From Myxococcales bacterium (GTDB lineage: Bacteria > Myxococcota_A > Polyangia > Haliangiales > Haliangiaceae), in contig JADJUF010000038.1 of assembly GCA_016717005.1 (NCBI GenBank), positions 414,789 to 478,788 on the forward strand: a stretch of DNA of 64,000 nt. Direction: 5' to 3'. Positions 44,851 to 55,761 of the stretch are shown one piece after another. The first letter of the stretch is position 1, and each line of letters begins with the position of its first letter. A program made the translations under genes and the position numbers. Under the pieces are notes generated by a model. That model was not told the origin of the DNA, did not search any database, and saw only the letters and a program-made list of their open reading frames with translations.

Positions 44851-46041
44851 ATGCGTACTCTCGGACTGGTCCTGGCCGGAAGCCTCCTCGCCGCGCCCGC
44901 CGTCGCCGGCCCGCTCCAGGCGCCGATCGTCGGCGGGACCACCGCCACCGTCGGACAGTTCCCGACCACCGTCGCGCTCGAGCTCGGCGGCGGCCTGTGC
45001 ACCGGCACGCTGCTCAACCAGGACTGGGTGCTGACCGCGGCCCACTGCATCGACCCGGCGGTCCTCGGTCAGAGCCAGGCGCAGATCACCGCCAGCCTCC
45101 GGGTCCACTTCGACACCGTCAACATCTTCACCTCGGCCGGCATCGTCGTGCGCGCCACCGAGATCATCAAGCACCCGCTGTTCAACGTGAACGCGCTCGG
45201 CACCCACGACATCGGGCTCATCCGCCTGGCGACGCCGGTGACCGACCGCGCCGCGGTGCCGATCATCCTCGACGCCGCCAAGGTCCCGCTCGGCACCGAG
45301 CTGCAGCTCGTCGGCTTCGGCGCCACCAGCCGCACCAACCCGTCGACCGCCGGCGTCCTGCGCCTGGTCGATCAGACCTCGGTGTCGTGCTCGTTCGTCG
45401 GGCTGTCCGACGCGTCGCTGATCTGCTGGTCGCAGACCAACGGCCGCGGCAAGTGCGAGGGCGACTCGGGCGGCCCGTCGTTCGCGATGATCGAGGGCCA
45501 GCTGGCGCAGGTCGGCATCGCGTCGTTCGCCGATCAGCAGTGCGCGCAGCTCGGCGCCGACACCCGCATCGCCGCCGAGACCGCGTTCCTGTACGAGCAC
45601 GTGCCGGCGCTGCAGTGCGCCGCCGACGGCGCCTGCGCCGCCGCGTGCGGCCAGGGCGCGCTGCCGGCCGATCCCGACTGCGGCTGCGACGCCGATCACC
45701 CCTGCCCCGACGGCCACGAGTGCTTCCAGGAGGCGTGCATCGTCGCGCCGTTCGCGCCCGGCGGCGTCGGCAGCGAGTGCGCCGACGGCACCGACTGCCA
45801 GTCGGGCGTGTGCGCGGCGTCCGGCGATCAGTCGCTGTGCGTGCTCGCGTGCACCGCCGGCGCCGACGACGCGTGCCCCTCGGGCTTCAGCTGCCGCGAG
45901 GCCGCCGGCGGCGGCGGCGGGGTGTGCTGGCCGTCCGACGACAGCGGCGGCTGCTGCAGCACCGGCGGCGGCGGCGGCGCGGCGACGTCGCTGGTCGGGC
46001 TCGCCCTCGTGGCGTTCGGTCTGCGCCGCCGGCGGCGGTGA
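44851..46041 (+). CDS. Secreted trypsin-like serine protease with MYXO-CTERM-like tail
   Basis: 396 aa. Signal peptide LGLVLAGSLLAAPAVA, then IVGGTTATVGQFPTTV at the mature N-terminus (zymogen-type cleavage). Triad: His in VLTAAHC (about 71), Asp in GTHDIGLIRL (about 122), Ser in CEGDSGGPSF (about 209). After ~250 a Cys-rich segment (PDCGCDADHPCPDGHECFQE, GTDCQSGVCAASGD) resembles dickkopf-like Cys repeats. It ends GGCCSTGGGGG, a hydrophobic helix and RRRRR, the MYXO-CTERM-type sorting signal that retains proteins at the cell surface in Myxococcota. Confidence 0.9.
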   Translation: MRTLGLVLAGSLLAAPAVAGPLQAPIVGGTTATVGQFPTTVALELGGGLCTGTLLNQDWVLTAAHCIDPAVLGQSQAQITASLRVHFDTVNIFTSAGIVVRATEIIKHPLFNVNALGTHDIGLIRLATPVTDRAAVPIILDAAKVPLGTELQLVGFGATSRTNPSTAGVLRLVDQTSVSCSFVGLSDASLICWSQTNGRGKCEGDSGGPSFAMIEGQLAQVGIASFADQQCAQLGADTRIAAETAFLYEHVPALQCAADGACAAACGQGALPADPDCGCDADHPCPDGHECFQEACIVAPFAPGGVGSECADGTDCQSGVCAASGDQSLCVLACTAGADDACPSGFSCREAAGGGGGVCWPSDDSGGCCSTGGGGGAATSLVGLALVAFGLRRRRR

Positions 46042-46073
46042 AGCTCGGTCGCGGCTGCCGTGCCGGGGACTTG

Positions 46074-46140
46074 CCGGTGGCGGTGATCTCGGCCGCAACT
46101 CCGTGCCCGGGGGCGTTCCGGTGGCGGTGATCTCGGCCGC
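46074..46140. repeat. 23-bp direct repeat with 44-bp period
   Basis: CCGGTGGCGGTGATCTCGGC occurs at 46074 and 46118 within similar flanks (GTGCCGGGGAC / GTGCCCGGGGGC), just after the protease stop. Short tandem duplication; no stem-loop or coding signal. Confidence 0.7.
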
Positions 46141-46195
46141 CGCTCCTGCGCTGGGGGGCTTGCCGACGCCCGCGGTCTGAGGCAGGGTGCGACCC

Positions 46196-46423
46196 ATGGA
46201 AACCGACCAGACCGAGACCGCTGCCCCCAAGACCCCCGGCTCGGCCCGCTACGGCGAGCTCAAGGCCCTCGTCGCGGCCATGGAGGCGGACTTCATCAAG
46301 TTCTACAACGACGGCAACAAGGCCGCCGGCACCCGCGTCCGCGGCGCCATGCAGGACCTGAAGAACTTCGCCCAGCAGGTCCGCACCGAGGTGCAGGCGC
46401 TCAAGAACGACGGCAAGGCCTGA
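46196..46423 (+). CDS. Hc1-like small histone H1-type protein
   Basis: 75 aa, ATG 46196. Contains the helical core typical of chlamydial histone H1-like Hc1 and its bacterial relatives: YGELKALVAAMEADFIKFYN, then DGNKAAGTRVRGAMQDLKNF and AQQVRTEVQALKN. It lacks the Lys/Ala-rich tail that gives Hc1 most of its DNA compaction, so may be a DNA-bridging helper or may oligomerise through the coiled coil. Members are common in Bacteroidota and Myxococcota. Stands alone. Confidence 0.75.
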   Translation: METDQTETAAPKTPGSARYGELKALVAAMEADFIKFYNDGNKAAGTRVRGAMQDLKNFAQQVRTEVQALKNDGKA

Positions 46424-46907
46424 GCCTCGCCCTGCCCGCGCGCTGCTCCCAGCCTGTGACCGCCCCGCGGTCGCGGTAGCTCGAGCGCTCGCGGCAAGCC
46501 TCTCTTAGCCTGGGCCGCCGGTCGGCCCAGCGGCGCCGCCGTTGTGGCGCCTGGGTGCGTCGCGGCGCGCCTTGCGGCGCGGCGCGCGATGGCGATGGCC
46601 GCCAGGCGTTGATCGCCGCTGTGCTGGCCGCTGCCTCCGCGGCCGGCGCGCCGCCCAGGCTCCGGTTCCGACGCTGGTTCCGGTTTCGGCCCTGGTGCCG
46701 GCCCGGTTCCGGTTCCGGTTCCGGTTCCGGCTCCGCTCCCGCGCCGCGCCCGCGCCCGCGCCCGCGCCCGGCTCCCGCGCCCACTCGGGCTCCAGCGGCG
46801 CCGACCTGCGATCTCGCGGGGTCACGTCGAGCATCGAGAATTCTCACGCGGAGACGCAACTCCTGGACGTGGCGGCCGATAGGCCGCCCACAACCAGAGG
46901 TGTCTCA
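46424..46907. other. Intergenic region with hairpin and hexamer repeats
   Basis: No convincing gene. Holds a perfect 8-bp stem CTGGGCCG/CGGCCCAG with a 5-nt loop (46510-46530), which could terminate the histone transcript although no T-run follows. Then a GGTTCC hexamer run (about 46709-46740) passing into CGCGCC hexamers (46741-46775), and a short inverted repeat GGCGGCC-GATA-GGCCGCC (46871-46888) about 20 bp before the RHS gene start with AGAGG as ribosome site. Confidence 0.6.
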
Positions 46908-49900
46908 ATGTTCGAACGACAGGTTCCGAAGGCGTCCGCCAGTCGAGTCGCCGCCACACCACGACGACTGCGGGCGTGTCTCGCCGCCGCGGTGGTGGTC
47001 ACACTCGCCTCGCCAGTGCTCAGCCAGGCGCAGCTCGCGCCCGGGTCACACCATGCAACTGTCGGGGAAGGCGCTGGACTGGGGCCGTCGGTGTCGCCGA
47101 CCGGCGGCTTCGCCACGCGCGTCCCGCTCGACCTGCCACCGGCCCGCGGACCGCTTCCGATCCCGCTGGCGGTCGTCTACACGGGGCTGACGCGGGCCGG
47201 CGCCGCGGGCGCAGGCTGGGACGTGCCGGTGAGCTACGTCGCCTGGCAGCACCCCGAGCGCAACCGACCGATGGCGAGCGCGGACGACGGCACGACTCCA
47301 CCACGCCTCATGCTGGCGCTCGACGGAGCACCCCAGCGCATGGTCCCCGCCAATAGCGCTGGCACTCGCTACGTCCCGGTAGTTGCGTCGGAGTATCAAG
47401 AACTCACGAAGGTGGGCGCCGAATGGCGCCTGAAGACCTTGGGGAACCTCGAGTACGTCTTCCAGGCCCACGGAGCGGAAGGCACGCTCTGGCTCCTCAC
47501 CGACATCAATGACCTGGTCGGCACCGACCACGTCCACGTCGACTACGACACGGGGGAGGGGCTCGGGCTCTGCCGGCCCGACCTCCACGTCACCAAGATC
47601 TCATACGCCTACAACGACGAGAAGACCCCGCTCTACGAGGTCGACCTCGCCTACGACGGCTGGTGGCGAGCCGACGGGGCCGTGGGGACGGTCTGCGACA
47701 GGCGGCCGGGCGAGACCGCGGCGGTCTTCGACCGCTCTGCCGACGACATGCTGCCGACTGACCGGTCGACGATCGTCACATCGATCGCGGTCAAGGCGCG
47801 AAACAACCTCGACCGGAAGTCGCTGCCGAAGGTCATCCGAAGCTACGAGCTCAAGTACGCGCCTGACCTCGACACCGACAAGCCCCGCTTGAGCGTAGTT
47901 GTCTTCCATGGCGAGGACGGGGTCGGCTCCGAGCCCGTGGCGACGTACGACTACGGCTCGCTCGCCAGACCGGACGAGAAGATTCACTTCGGAGAGCCGG
48001 TCAAGGTCCCCCGATCGGCCAACCTTCCGGCGACGTACGCTGATGACCTATCGGCCAACGAGACCAAGGTTGAGCCCCTGCAGAATCCATCTGACCGGTG
48101 GGACAGCGCCAGGCTCGAGACGACGCTCGCACGCCACATGATCCGTGACTTCACGGGCGACGGCGTGCCGGACGAGCTGTGGAAAGACGGCGACCGCTGG
48201 CACATGGCAAGAGGCCTGGTGACCCGAGACGGCGCTCGTCTCGATGGCCCAGAGGTGACTTGGGACGAGCCTGCCGAGCTGTCAGAGACGACAACATTCC
48301 GCTTTCTGGAGCCCGCGAACCACCAGGGCGACGCCCACGAGATGGGCATCGTGACCGAGACCTGGACCCAGTTCATGGACTGGAACGGAGACGGTCGCCT
48401 CGACGTGATCGACGCGCGAGGCGGGCAGAGTGAGAGTCAATGGCGCGTCTGGATCAACGAGGACGATGGCCAAGGCGGCGTGCACTGGCGTGCCACCCAG
48501 GTCTCGGTCTTCATGTTCCGCGCCTACCAGTACACCGTTGGTCTGGACAACATCCTCGACTCTCTCCGAGGTCGGCTCTTCCCCGCTGACCCATGGCACC
48601 ACTGGGCGCGCTGGAAGAACACGCCCCTGGGGCGAACGCGCAGCTGGCCGAGAGTCGTGTCCTATAAGTGCCGAGACCGTCGCTGTGAGCCGGGGCAGTC
48701 GCAGGGCGACGTCGACCTGGGCATTCCGGGAAATTGCAGTGGTCCTGAGGTCGAGTGCCCACAGTACCAGGACTACAAGATGACCTTCGGTAGCGACACC
48801 TGGACCGAATGGTCGGTGAAGGACATGAACCAGGACGGCTATCCGGATCTCGTGTCCGAGGACAGGGTGGTTGGCGTGTGTGATGGTCGCGATGCTCCGG
48901 ATATGCCCCGTGACGCCGCTCATCCATGGACGCAGCAGTATTCGCTGGGCTACTTCTACCAGCGGGTCGCCACCCCCATTCCGAACGGCTGTCGTTTCTG
49001 CCGTGCTCGAGCACCACGAGCGGATCGCATCCTATGGTGTTCTACAACCGCCTGGGCGCATTCGTCGAGTTCGACATGACGCCAGCGATGCCAACACGGT
49101 GGACAATGCCGACGCTCGCGGGCTTGTTTCATCTCGAGCGTTGGTTCGGCGGCGCGGACACGGACCAGGCGGTTTGGGTGAACGGCATCGACGGGCCATA
49201 TCTGGCGGCGCTCGCCGCGTGGAGGACCTCGTCCTGGCAGACTGTCCGGCTTGCTGATCGGACCGCCTCGGGCCGCCTGCGTTCGACTGAGTACCGCGAC
49301 ATCTCATTTGGCGGTGACCGCTATATAAATGATCGTGTCGACAAGTGCCTTGATTCGCCGGGGGCGGAGTTCTCTGACAAGCAGAGCGTCGGATACATCG
49401 ACGTGAACGGCGACGGGGTTGTTGACGACCTGGGCCCCGATGGTACCTGGATCAACTCCGCTACGGGCCACGGGCTGCGTCGCTGGCTGACCGCCGATAC
49501 CGGCCTGGGCGTGCCGATCTCGGAGTCAGTCGGTCGCTGCGACGAGAGCGCAGAGGTTGTTGCGGCCTTGACGGACCTCGATGGCGACGGCCTGCCCGAC
49601 ATCCTCCGCGTCCAGGACCAGCTGTTGACCATGGAGTCGATGGTCCCCGGCGCGGGCGACGATCTGCTGGCGGTAGGCCGCCTGCGCATGATCACGAATG
49701 CGCAGGGCGCGGTGACCACCATCGGCTACGCCAACGCTAAGATCGACCGTGTCACGGCCCACGCCGTGCCGTTCCCAGAGATCGTGGTCAGCTCGGTCCG
49801 GACGCGCGTCGTCGACGGCTCGGCCCAAGATGACGCCACGACGTACTACCGCTACGGCGGTGCGAGCTACGTGTACGACGGCAAGTCCGCCCGCTGGGTG

Positions 49901-52900
49901 TTCCCTGGGTACCGGCGCCACCTGGTGCTGGCCGGGCGGTCGATCGTCAAGGCCGGCGAACCGGTCGTCAGCGGCGTCCTGACGGCGTCCGACTTCGACC
50001 CGACCGCGCCGGCGGGTTCCGATTTCACGACCGTGGCGACCGCGAGTCGCTTGCGCGTCGTGTCGCACGCCGAGGAGACTTCGACCCCGAGGACCTCGAC
50101 CTGTACCTGACGCCTGGCTCGGTCACGCCGTTCGCATCGACGGAGCTCACCTACGGCGTCCAGGCCCGGCCGGCGTCGTTCGAGGGCGCTGGCGTGCCGG
50201 CCCTTCGCTGGGACTGCGGCGACTACTTCGACGGCGCGGCCTTCTTGTCGCCCGAGACGTGCACGGCCAATGGGGTCGTCTACCAGGCGTCGAGTAAGAC
50301 CTGGGAGGGGCGCCGCTGCCGAGCGCCGACAACGTCTACGCCGGGGCGACGGTGCTCGCCGTCGATGCCTGGGGACGCCCGACCTCGACCCGCCAGGACG
50401 GCGATCTGCGCCGGACAGACGACGACGTCTGCGTCCACCTCGCGTACGCCAATGGCACGCCGTTTCCATCGGTCGTCACGTCGGTGACGTCCACGGACTG
50501 TGGCGTCAGAGAGGGCGCGGAGCACGTCCTCAGCAGGACGCGCTTGCTGTACGACGGACTGCCATTCGGTTCCGGTCGGGCGCGGCCGCGTCTCGGCGCG
50601 CCTGGTGGATCGCTTCAGCGACGCCGGCTACCTGGACACGCACCAGGACGCTGCGTTCACCTACGACGCGCTCGGCGAGCTGTCGACGGTCACCTCGACC
50701 CGCAGCCTGGGCACGGCGGCGACCCGGACGACCACCTTCGAGTACGACCCGTTCGGCGCGACCGTCACGACCACGACGGTGTCGTCATCGGACGTCGCTG
50801 CCAGGTTCGTTCGCACCACCGCCGTCTCGACGTGGCCATCGCTGGGCGCCACCTCGGAGGACCAGTCCGGCATCTCGACCCAGGTTGAGTTCGACGCGCT
50901 GGGCCGACCGACCCGCACCGTCGCGGGGGCCGGCGGAACGCACTGGACGCTGTGCCAGGTTCAATACGACGACACGCCGGGGCACCGTCGCGTCATCGCC
51001 GAGTCGTTCCCCGGGACCACGCTCACCGGAGCCGAGGCCAACGAGCCTCGGCGGCAACGCGCGGTCACCGTGCTCGACGCGCTGGGCCGGCCGCGGTTCA
51101 CCCAGGTCGGGCTCGGCGACAGCTACGGCGGCGCGACCGTGGTCTCGGGCCTGGTCGAGCGCGATGAGCTCCGGGCGGGTCGTCTTCGAGGCGGCCCCGT
51201 TCGAGTCGAGCCAGAATCCGTTCGATCCCGCGACCATGCCGGTCCATCCCCTACGGCACGACGGCGGTGTTCGACCGGCGCGGACGGGCGGTCCGGTCGG
51301 TCGGGGCGACCGGCTACAACGCTACCGCGACCCAGACCTCGGTGGCGGGGAAGGTCTATGTCGCTGAGTCGTCGATCAGCTACTCGGCGGGCAACGCGAT
51401 CGTCACGTCGTCTGGGCCTGACAGGCACGATCCGGCGTCGGCCCGGTACGGCCAGCGCGATCAACGCGTCCTGACGGCGCTCGGCCGCGAGCTCCAGCGC
51501 CTGCGTCGTGATGCTGGGTCGGTCGTGCTCGACAAGGTCGAGCAGGACTGGGACCGCCTCGGGCGCGTCGTCGCGAACCGCCGGTACCCGACCCCGAGCA
51601 CGACGACCGGGCTCGTCAGCTGGACGACTCAGTACGACTCGCTCGGCCGGGTCCTGCGGATGCAGGAGCCGGGCATGTCGGCCAAGGAGCTCAGCTACGA
51701 CGAGGACGGGAGCGCGCTCGAGCTGGTGGATGGACGGTACCAAGCGCCGCGCGGCTGGAACCGCTACGACGGCTTCGGGCGGGTCACGCAGCTCGACCTG
51801 GTCTCGACCCCATCGGGTGGACCGGACGTCCTCGAGGCCCGCGACATCTTCCACTACGACGAGCACTCCGGGCACGGCCGACCAACCGGCGGCTGGCGCG
51901 GCCGGCCTCCGGGGCCGCCTGTCGTGGGTCGAGAACCCGACGGCCGGCAGCGTCTACTATGGCTACGATCCGCTCGGGCGCCAGACGTCGTCGGTCTACA
52001 AGTACGCGGGCGTCGCCGGGACGACGTCCCAGACTGTCGAGCTGACGGCGGGCGGCGTGCCCGTGACATTGACGCTCAAGACGCCCGAGACCAACGACAC
52101 GCTTCGCTACGACTATGACAGCGCGTGGCGCACGACCCAGATCAAGCTGGGTGGCGCAGCGGTCTTCCAGGCCACCTCGATTCTGCCACTGGGGCAGTAC
52201 CACGCCGTGACGTTCGGCAACGGTGTCAGCGAGTTCTACACGTACGACGCGTTCGGTCGTCACGAGCCGCTCTCCGCGACGATCATGACGGCGAGCGGCG
52301 CCTACATGTTCGAGCAGCGGGTCCGCGACGCGATCGGGCGCGTGACCACCGAGTACCACTCGACGCCGACCGGGGGGAGCCTGTTCGTGACGGACTACGA
52401 CGGGCTCGGCCGGGTGAGCGCGCGCGCGCAGACCGGCGGGGTCCAACCGGGCATCGAGGCCTTTGCCTACGACGGGCTCGGCAACCTGCTGACGCGCATG
52501 TCGACGACGGGGTCGGGCAACCCGGAGCTACACGCCGACCGCGAGCGATCCCGATCGCCTGTGTCGGTTCGCGCTGCCGAAAAAGGGGCCCGGCACCGCG
52601 TGCCAGTTCACCTACGACGGCGCTGGCAACGTCGCCAGCGACACGTCGACGGGCCAGAGCCGGACGTTCACCTACGACGCGAGCCAGCGCATCACGACGA
52701 TCGTGCGCGGCGGCAACGTGGTCAAGCTGGCCTACGGCCCGGCCGGCCGGATGAAGACTACGGTCAGCGGCACGAACCCGCGCACGATCTGGAACTTCGG
52801 CGGCCTGATCGAGCGCCGGACCCGGACCGACGGCGTGGTGCAGATCGAGCGGCAGGTGCCGGGGCCGCTAGGGACGTTCGTCAGCCTGCGCACGACCTTG

Positions 52901-54110
52901 ACCGCTGCCGGCGCGCCCGGCGCGACCGAGACCATCTACCGCCACGGCGACGGCCGCGCCAACCGCTTCTTCACCCAGGCGGACGGCACGGTCATCCAGG
53001 CCACGACCTACGCGGCCTTCGGCAACCTGACGAGCGACAGCGGCGCCGCCGGGCTTACCTACACGGATGATCTTTGGAACGGCGGCGACAACCTGCCCGA
53101 GGTGGGCGTCGTCCTGCTCGGGCCGCGGGCCTACGACCCCGCGATCGGCCGCTTCCTCCAGCGCGACCCGATCGCGATCCTGGCGCGGTCGACGACCGCG
53201 AACCCGTACGCGTTCTCGTTCAACGACCCGGTGAACCACGCCGACCCGACCGGGCTGAGCGGGGAGTGCGCTGACGGATCGTGTGCCGGGGCCATCGTCA
53301 GCTTCAACGCCGGCGCCGCGGGGCTGGGATGCTCTATTCGCTGCTGCACGGCGGCGGCGGCAGCGGCGGAAGCAGCATGCCGGCGGGCGCGTCGTACGGC
53401 GCGAGCCAGCTGCATGTGGCAGGGCGTGAACCTGCAAAGAGCGTCGAGATGGGCGCCGCCGAGCGACTGGGGTGGGGGTGCTTCGGTGCGCCCTGCGATA
53501 GCGTCTTGGCGGCGTCGCGGCAGACCGCCGATTTTAACCGCGCTCATCCGGCCGAGTGGGTCAGCAGAGTCGCGATCGCGTACGACATCTACAGCTACGT
53601 CAGTTGCAGCGCGAACCCTGGGTGTTTCCTGCCGCGACTTGAGGATGGCCAGCGAGAGGAGCGGACGCCGTTCTACCTGTTTCCACGCAGCAGCGCACAA
53701 CAGCAACTCGACTCGCTCGGCGCGGGACCGCCCCCGGGGCCGGGGGGCCCCGGAGGCGTGTGGCCCAGTGCCACAAGTCGAGACGTCACCATCTCCGACG
53801 GACAGCCACGGGTGCGCATGTTGGTCAAGGACCAGGCCCAGCTCCTGGCGGCGGCGGAGCATCACGCAGGCGGTTCGCTTGCAAACTTCATTGAGCAAAG
53901 CCCAGCTGGTTCATTAGCGCTGACGGCAGTACTCTGATAGAGTGGGAGCCAGCAGGTCATCTCGACACCAACGAAGGGCCCCATGTAACGATTCGTACGT
54001 TGCAGCCGGACGGCACATGGTACGTAGACCAAAAGTACTTCATTCGAGACTGGGAAAACTATAGGCCCTCGTCGCAGTTCTGGATTGATGAAAGGAATCT
54101 CGATGACTAG
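46908..54110 (+). CDS. Secreted SpvB/RHS (YD-repeat) polymorphic toxin, many frame changes
   Basis: ATG 46908, signal-type helix (LRACLAAAVVVTLASPVLSQA). N-terminal SpvB-like domain (GGFATRVPLDLPPARGPLPI), FG-GAP/VCBS calcium-type repeats (DFTGDGVPDELW, DWNGDGRLDVID, DVNGDGVVDDLG, DLDGDGLPDIL), then YD repeats (FTYDALGEL, YDPLGRQT, FAYDGLGN, FTYDGAGN) that build the toxin-enclosing shell. RHS core ends RAYDPAIGRFLQRDPIAI near 53170. The variable C-terminus ends LIEWEPAGHLDTNEGPHVTI..KYFIRDWENYRPSS, stop 54110. Frame changes near 48985, 49030, 50083, 50315, 50580, 51175, 51255, 51880, 52525, 53325 and 53895 must be bridged; probably indel errors, though decay is possible. Confidence 0.8.
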
Positions 54111-55254
54111 CCTCGATTTCCAGACGGTCCCTTTCGAAGATGTCTTCGTGGCTTGCCAAGAGATTGCCGGGGCTCGCCCGGCAGACCTCTCACCTGATGG
54201 GATCCTTGCATGCCTACCCGGCACTCACCTCGCGATGTTGGTCGGCGCCGAACTGATGAATGACACAGAGCTCATGGCGGCTGCCGGCCTACGGACGGCT
54301 CCGTTCCACGGCCAGATCTACTTCGTCACTCAAGCCGGGATAGCCAAGGGGTTGGGGGCGTTCTCGGTGTTGCCCCAAGACCTCGAGGCCTTCGCAGCGG
54401 AGCATGGCCGCCAGTTTCGTGAACGGCTGTTCTGCGGACTCGACGTGATAGCGGTAGACAGCGATAGAACGACGATTTGGCTATACCATCACAGCGGCGG
54501 ATATGCGACCATTCGTCGACCGGGTAGCCAGCCAGTTGACCGTGAGCTCGGCCGACCATGGGCGATGACTCTGGATACGTGGTTCTCAGATGATACTTCG
54601 GGGCTGCGACGGCGAGTGACGATCGACTCAAATGGTCTGATCCGTCATGATGACGGCGAGGTGCATCTCGGCACCTGGCAGGTTTCGGCCGACGCGACTG
54701 CGCAGCTGGGTGCCCTGCTCGGCGCGCCGGCGATCACTGCGATTCGCAGTGCGGCAACGGAGCCGCGTGGCTGGTGCTATCGTCTCAGCCTCCATGCGCC
54801 TGGCATCGATGTAGAAGCCGTGCTGGACGACGCACTCCCCCAAGAGGTGCGCGATGTCCAGGTCGTGCTCGGCCAAGCGCTTCGAGCACGGCGCGATGAT
54901 GAGCGAGCCGCGCTCGGCCAATTCTCGGTCGAGCTGACTTTCTCGTTTCGAGGTAGCGCACTCGAGACTATTGCAGTGGATGATGAAGGGCAGGTCTCCT
55001 TGTGGCGTGACGGCACCGAACGCGAGCGACGTCGGATGCCGATAGACCGCGTGGCAAACATCGCGCTGTTGCTTCGGCTCGCTGCAGCGCACCCGCAACG
55101 GGCAACGCAGGCCACTAGCGGAAGAGCGGCGAGAATGAAGGTCCGAACTGCGGGCGATCAGCGCGACGAGACGGCAGCGCCGCAAGATCTGCCGCCGGCG
55201 CTACGTCTCGTCTTCGAGGAACTGTACCGCGAACACGGCGCATTCCGGCGATAA
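54103..55254 (+). CDS. Candidate immunity protein for the RHS toxin
   Basis: 383 aa, not a recognised family. ATG 54103 overlaps the toxin stop by eight bases (ATGACTAG), with AAAGGA upstream; ATG 54088 is an alternative. No signal peptide or membrane segment: cytoplasmic. Sequence: PDGILACLPGTHLAMLVGAE, FCGLDVIAVDSDRTTIWLYH, WCYRLSLHAPGIDVEAVLDD, FSVELTFSFRGSALETIAVD. Base composition is less GC-rich than the RHS core, as usual for exchanged toxin-immunity cassettes. Immunity function is inferred from position and coupling; at 383 aa it is long for one. Confidence 0.65.
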   Translation: MTSLDFQTVPFEDVFVACQEIAGARPADLSPDGILACLPGTHLAMLVGAELMNDTELMAAAGLRTAPFHGQIYFVTQAGIAKGLGAFSVLPQDLEAFAAEHGRQFRERLFCGLDVIAVDSDRTTIWLYHHSGGYATIRRPGSQPVDRELGRPWAMTLDTWFSDDTSGLRRRVTIDSNGLIRHDDGEVHLGTWQVSADATAQLGALLGAPAITAIRSAATEPRGWCYRLSLHAPGIDVEAVLDDALPQEVRDVQVVLGQALRARRDDERAALGQFSVELTFSFRGSALETIAVDDEGQVSLWRDGTERERRRMPIDRVANIALLLRLAAAHPQRATQATSGRAARMKVRTAGDQRDETAAPQDLPPALRLVFEELYREHGAFRR

Positions 55255-55283
55255 GGCCGCTACCGGAGCTAGCGGACCGAGAG

Positions 55284-55490
55284 CTACCGGACCGGTAGGT
55301 AGTTCGGCGGGGGGCTACCGCTCCTACCGGACCGGGGGTGTGAGCTACCGGACCGGGGGTAGTTCAGCGGACGCGACCGCGGCGGTGGCCGGCGGCGCGT
55401 GCGGCGGAGCTACCGGACCGGGGGTAGTTCAGCGGACGCGACCGCGGCGGGGGCCGCCGGCTGTGGCTGGCGGCGCGTGCGGCGGGGCGG
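55284..55490. repeat. REP-like CTACCGG hairpins and 65-bp tandem repeat
   Basis: CTACCGG-A-CCGGTAG at 55284-55298 is a perfect 7-bp stem. Variants (CTACCGGACCGGGGGTAG) recur near 55345 and 55410 inside a 65-bp tandem repeat (copies from 55343 and 55408). Position beside a Y1-type transposase fragment fits a REP/RAYT relationship. Noncoding. Confidence 0.7.
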
Positions 55491-55579
55491 CGGGCGTGGT
55501 GGTAGGCCGCGATCGCCGGCGTTTGGCCACGCCGCGACGGCGCGTCCGAGATGCACGCGCTTGTGCTGCTCCGCATAAA

Positions 55580-55761
55580 AGGTGGTTGGACATCACCGAC
55601 GGCAAGATGATCTCCATGCCGAAGCGCGCGGCCGCGACCGCAAGGCAGTAGCGGTACGTCCGGTTGGTCTCGGCGTCCGGCCGCAGCAGGAACTGACGTT
55701 GCACGCAGCGGCGGTTGATCAGCAGGAACCGACCGGGCCGGACGGGGCGTGGCAACGACAT
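55580..55761 (-). pseudogene. Truncated Y1 (REP-associated/IS200-like) transposase fragment
   Basis: ATG 55761: PRPVRPGRFLLINRRCVQRQ, FLLRPDAETNRTYRYC and ILPSVMSNH, the N-terminal third of the Y1 HUH-transposase family common in Myxococcota and Deltaproteobacteria. It breaks off right at the SNH that should continue as an HxH metal-binding pair, and no catalytic Tyr part is found downstream. So an inactive 5' remnant. It lies between the two toxin modules. Confidence 0.75.

Noticed and set aside
48985..53900. Programmed ribosomal frameshifting in the RHS gene
   Set aside because: Too many shifts, in both directions and without slippery sites or downstream structures in common; the same pattern affects ftsK and kinases, so indel errors are simpler.
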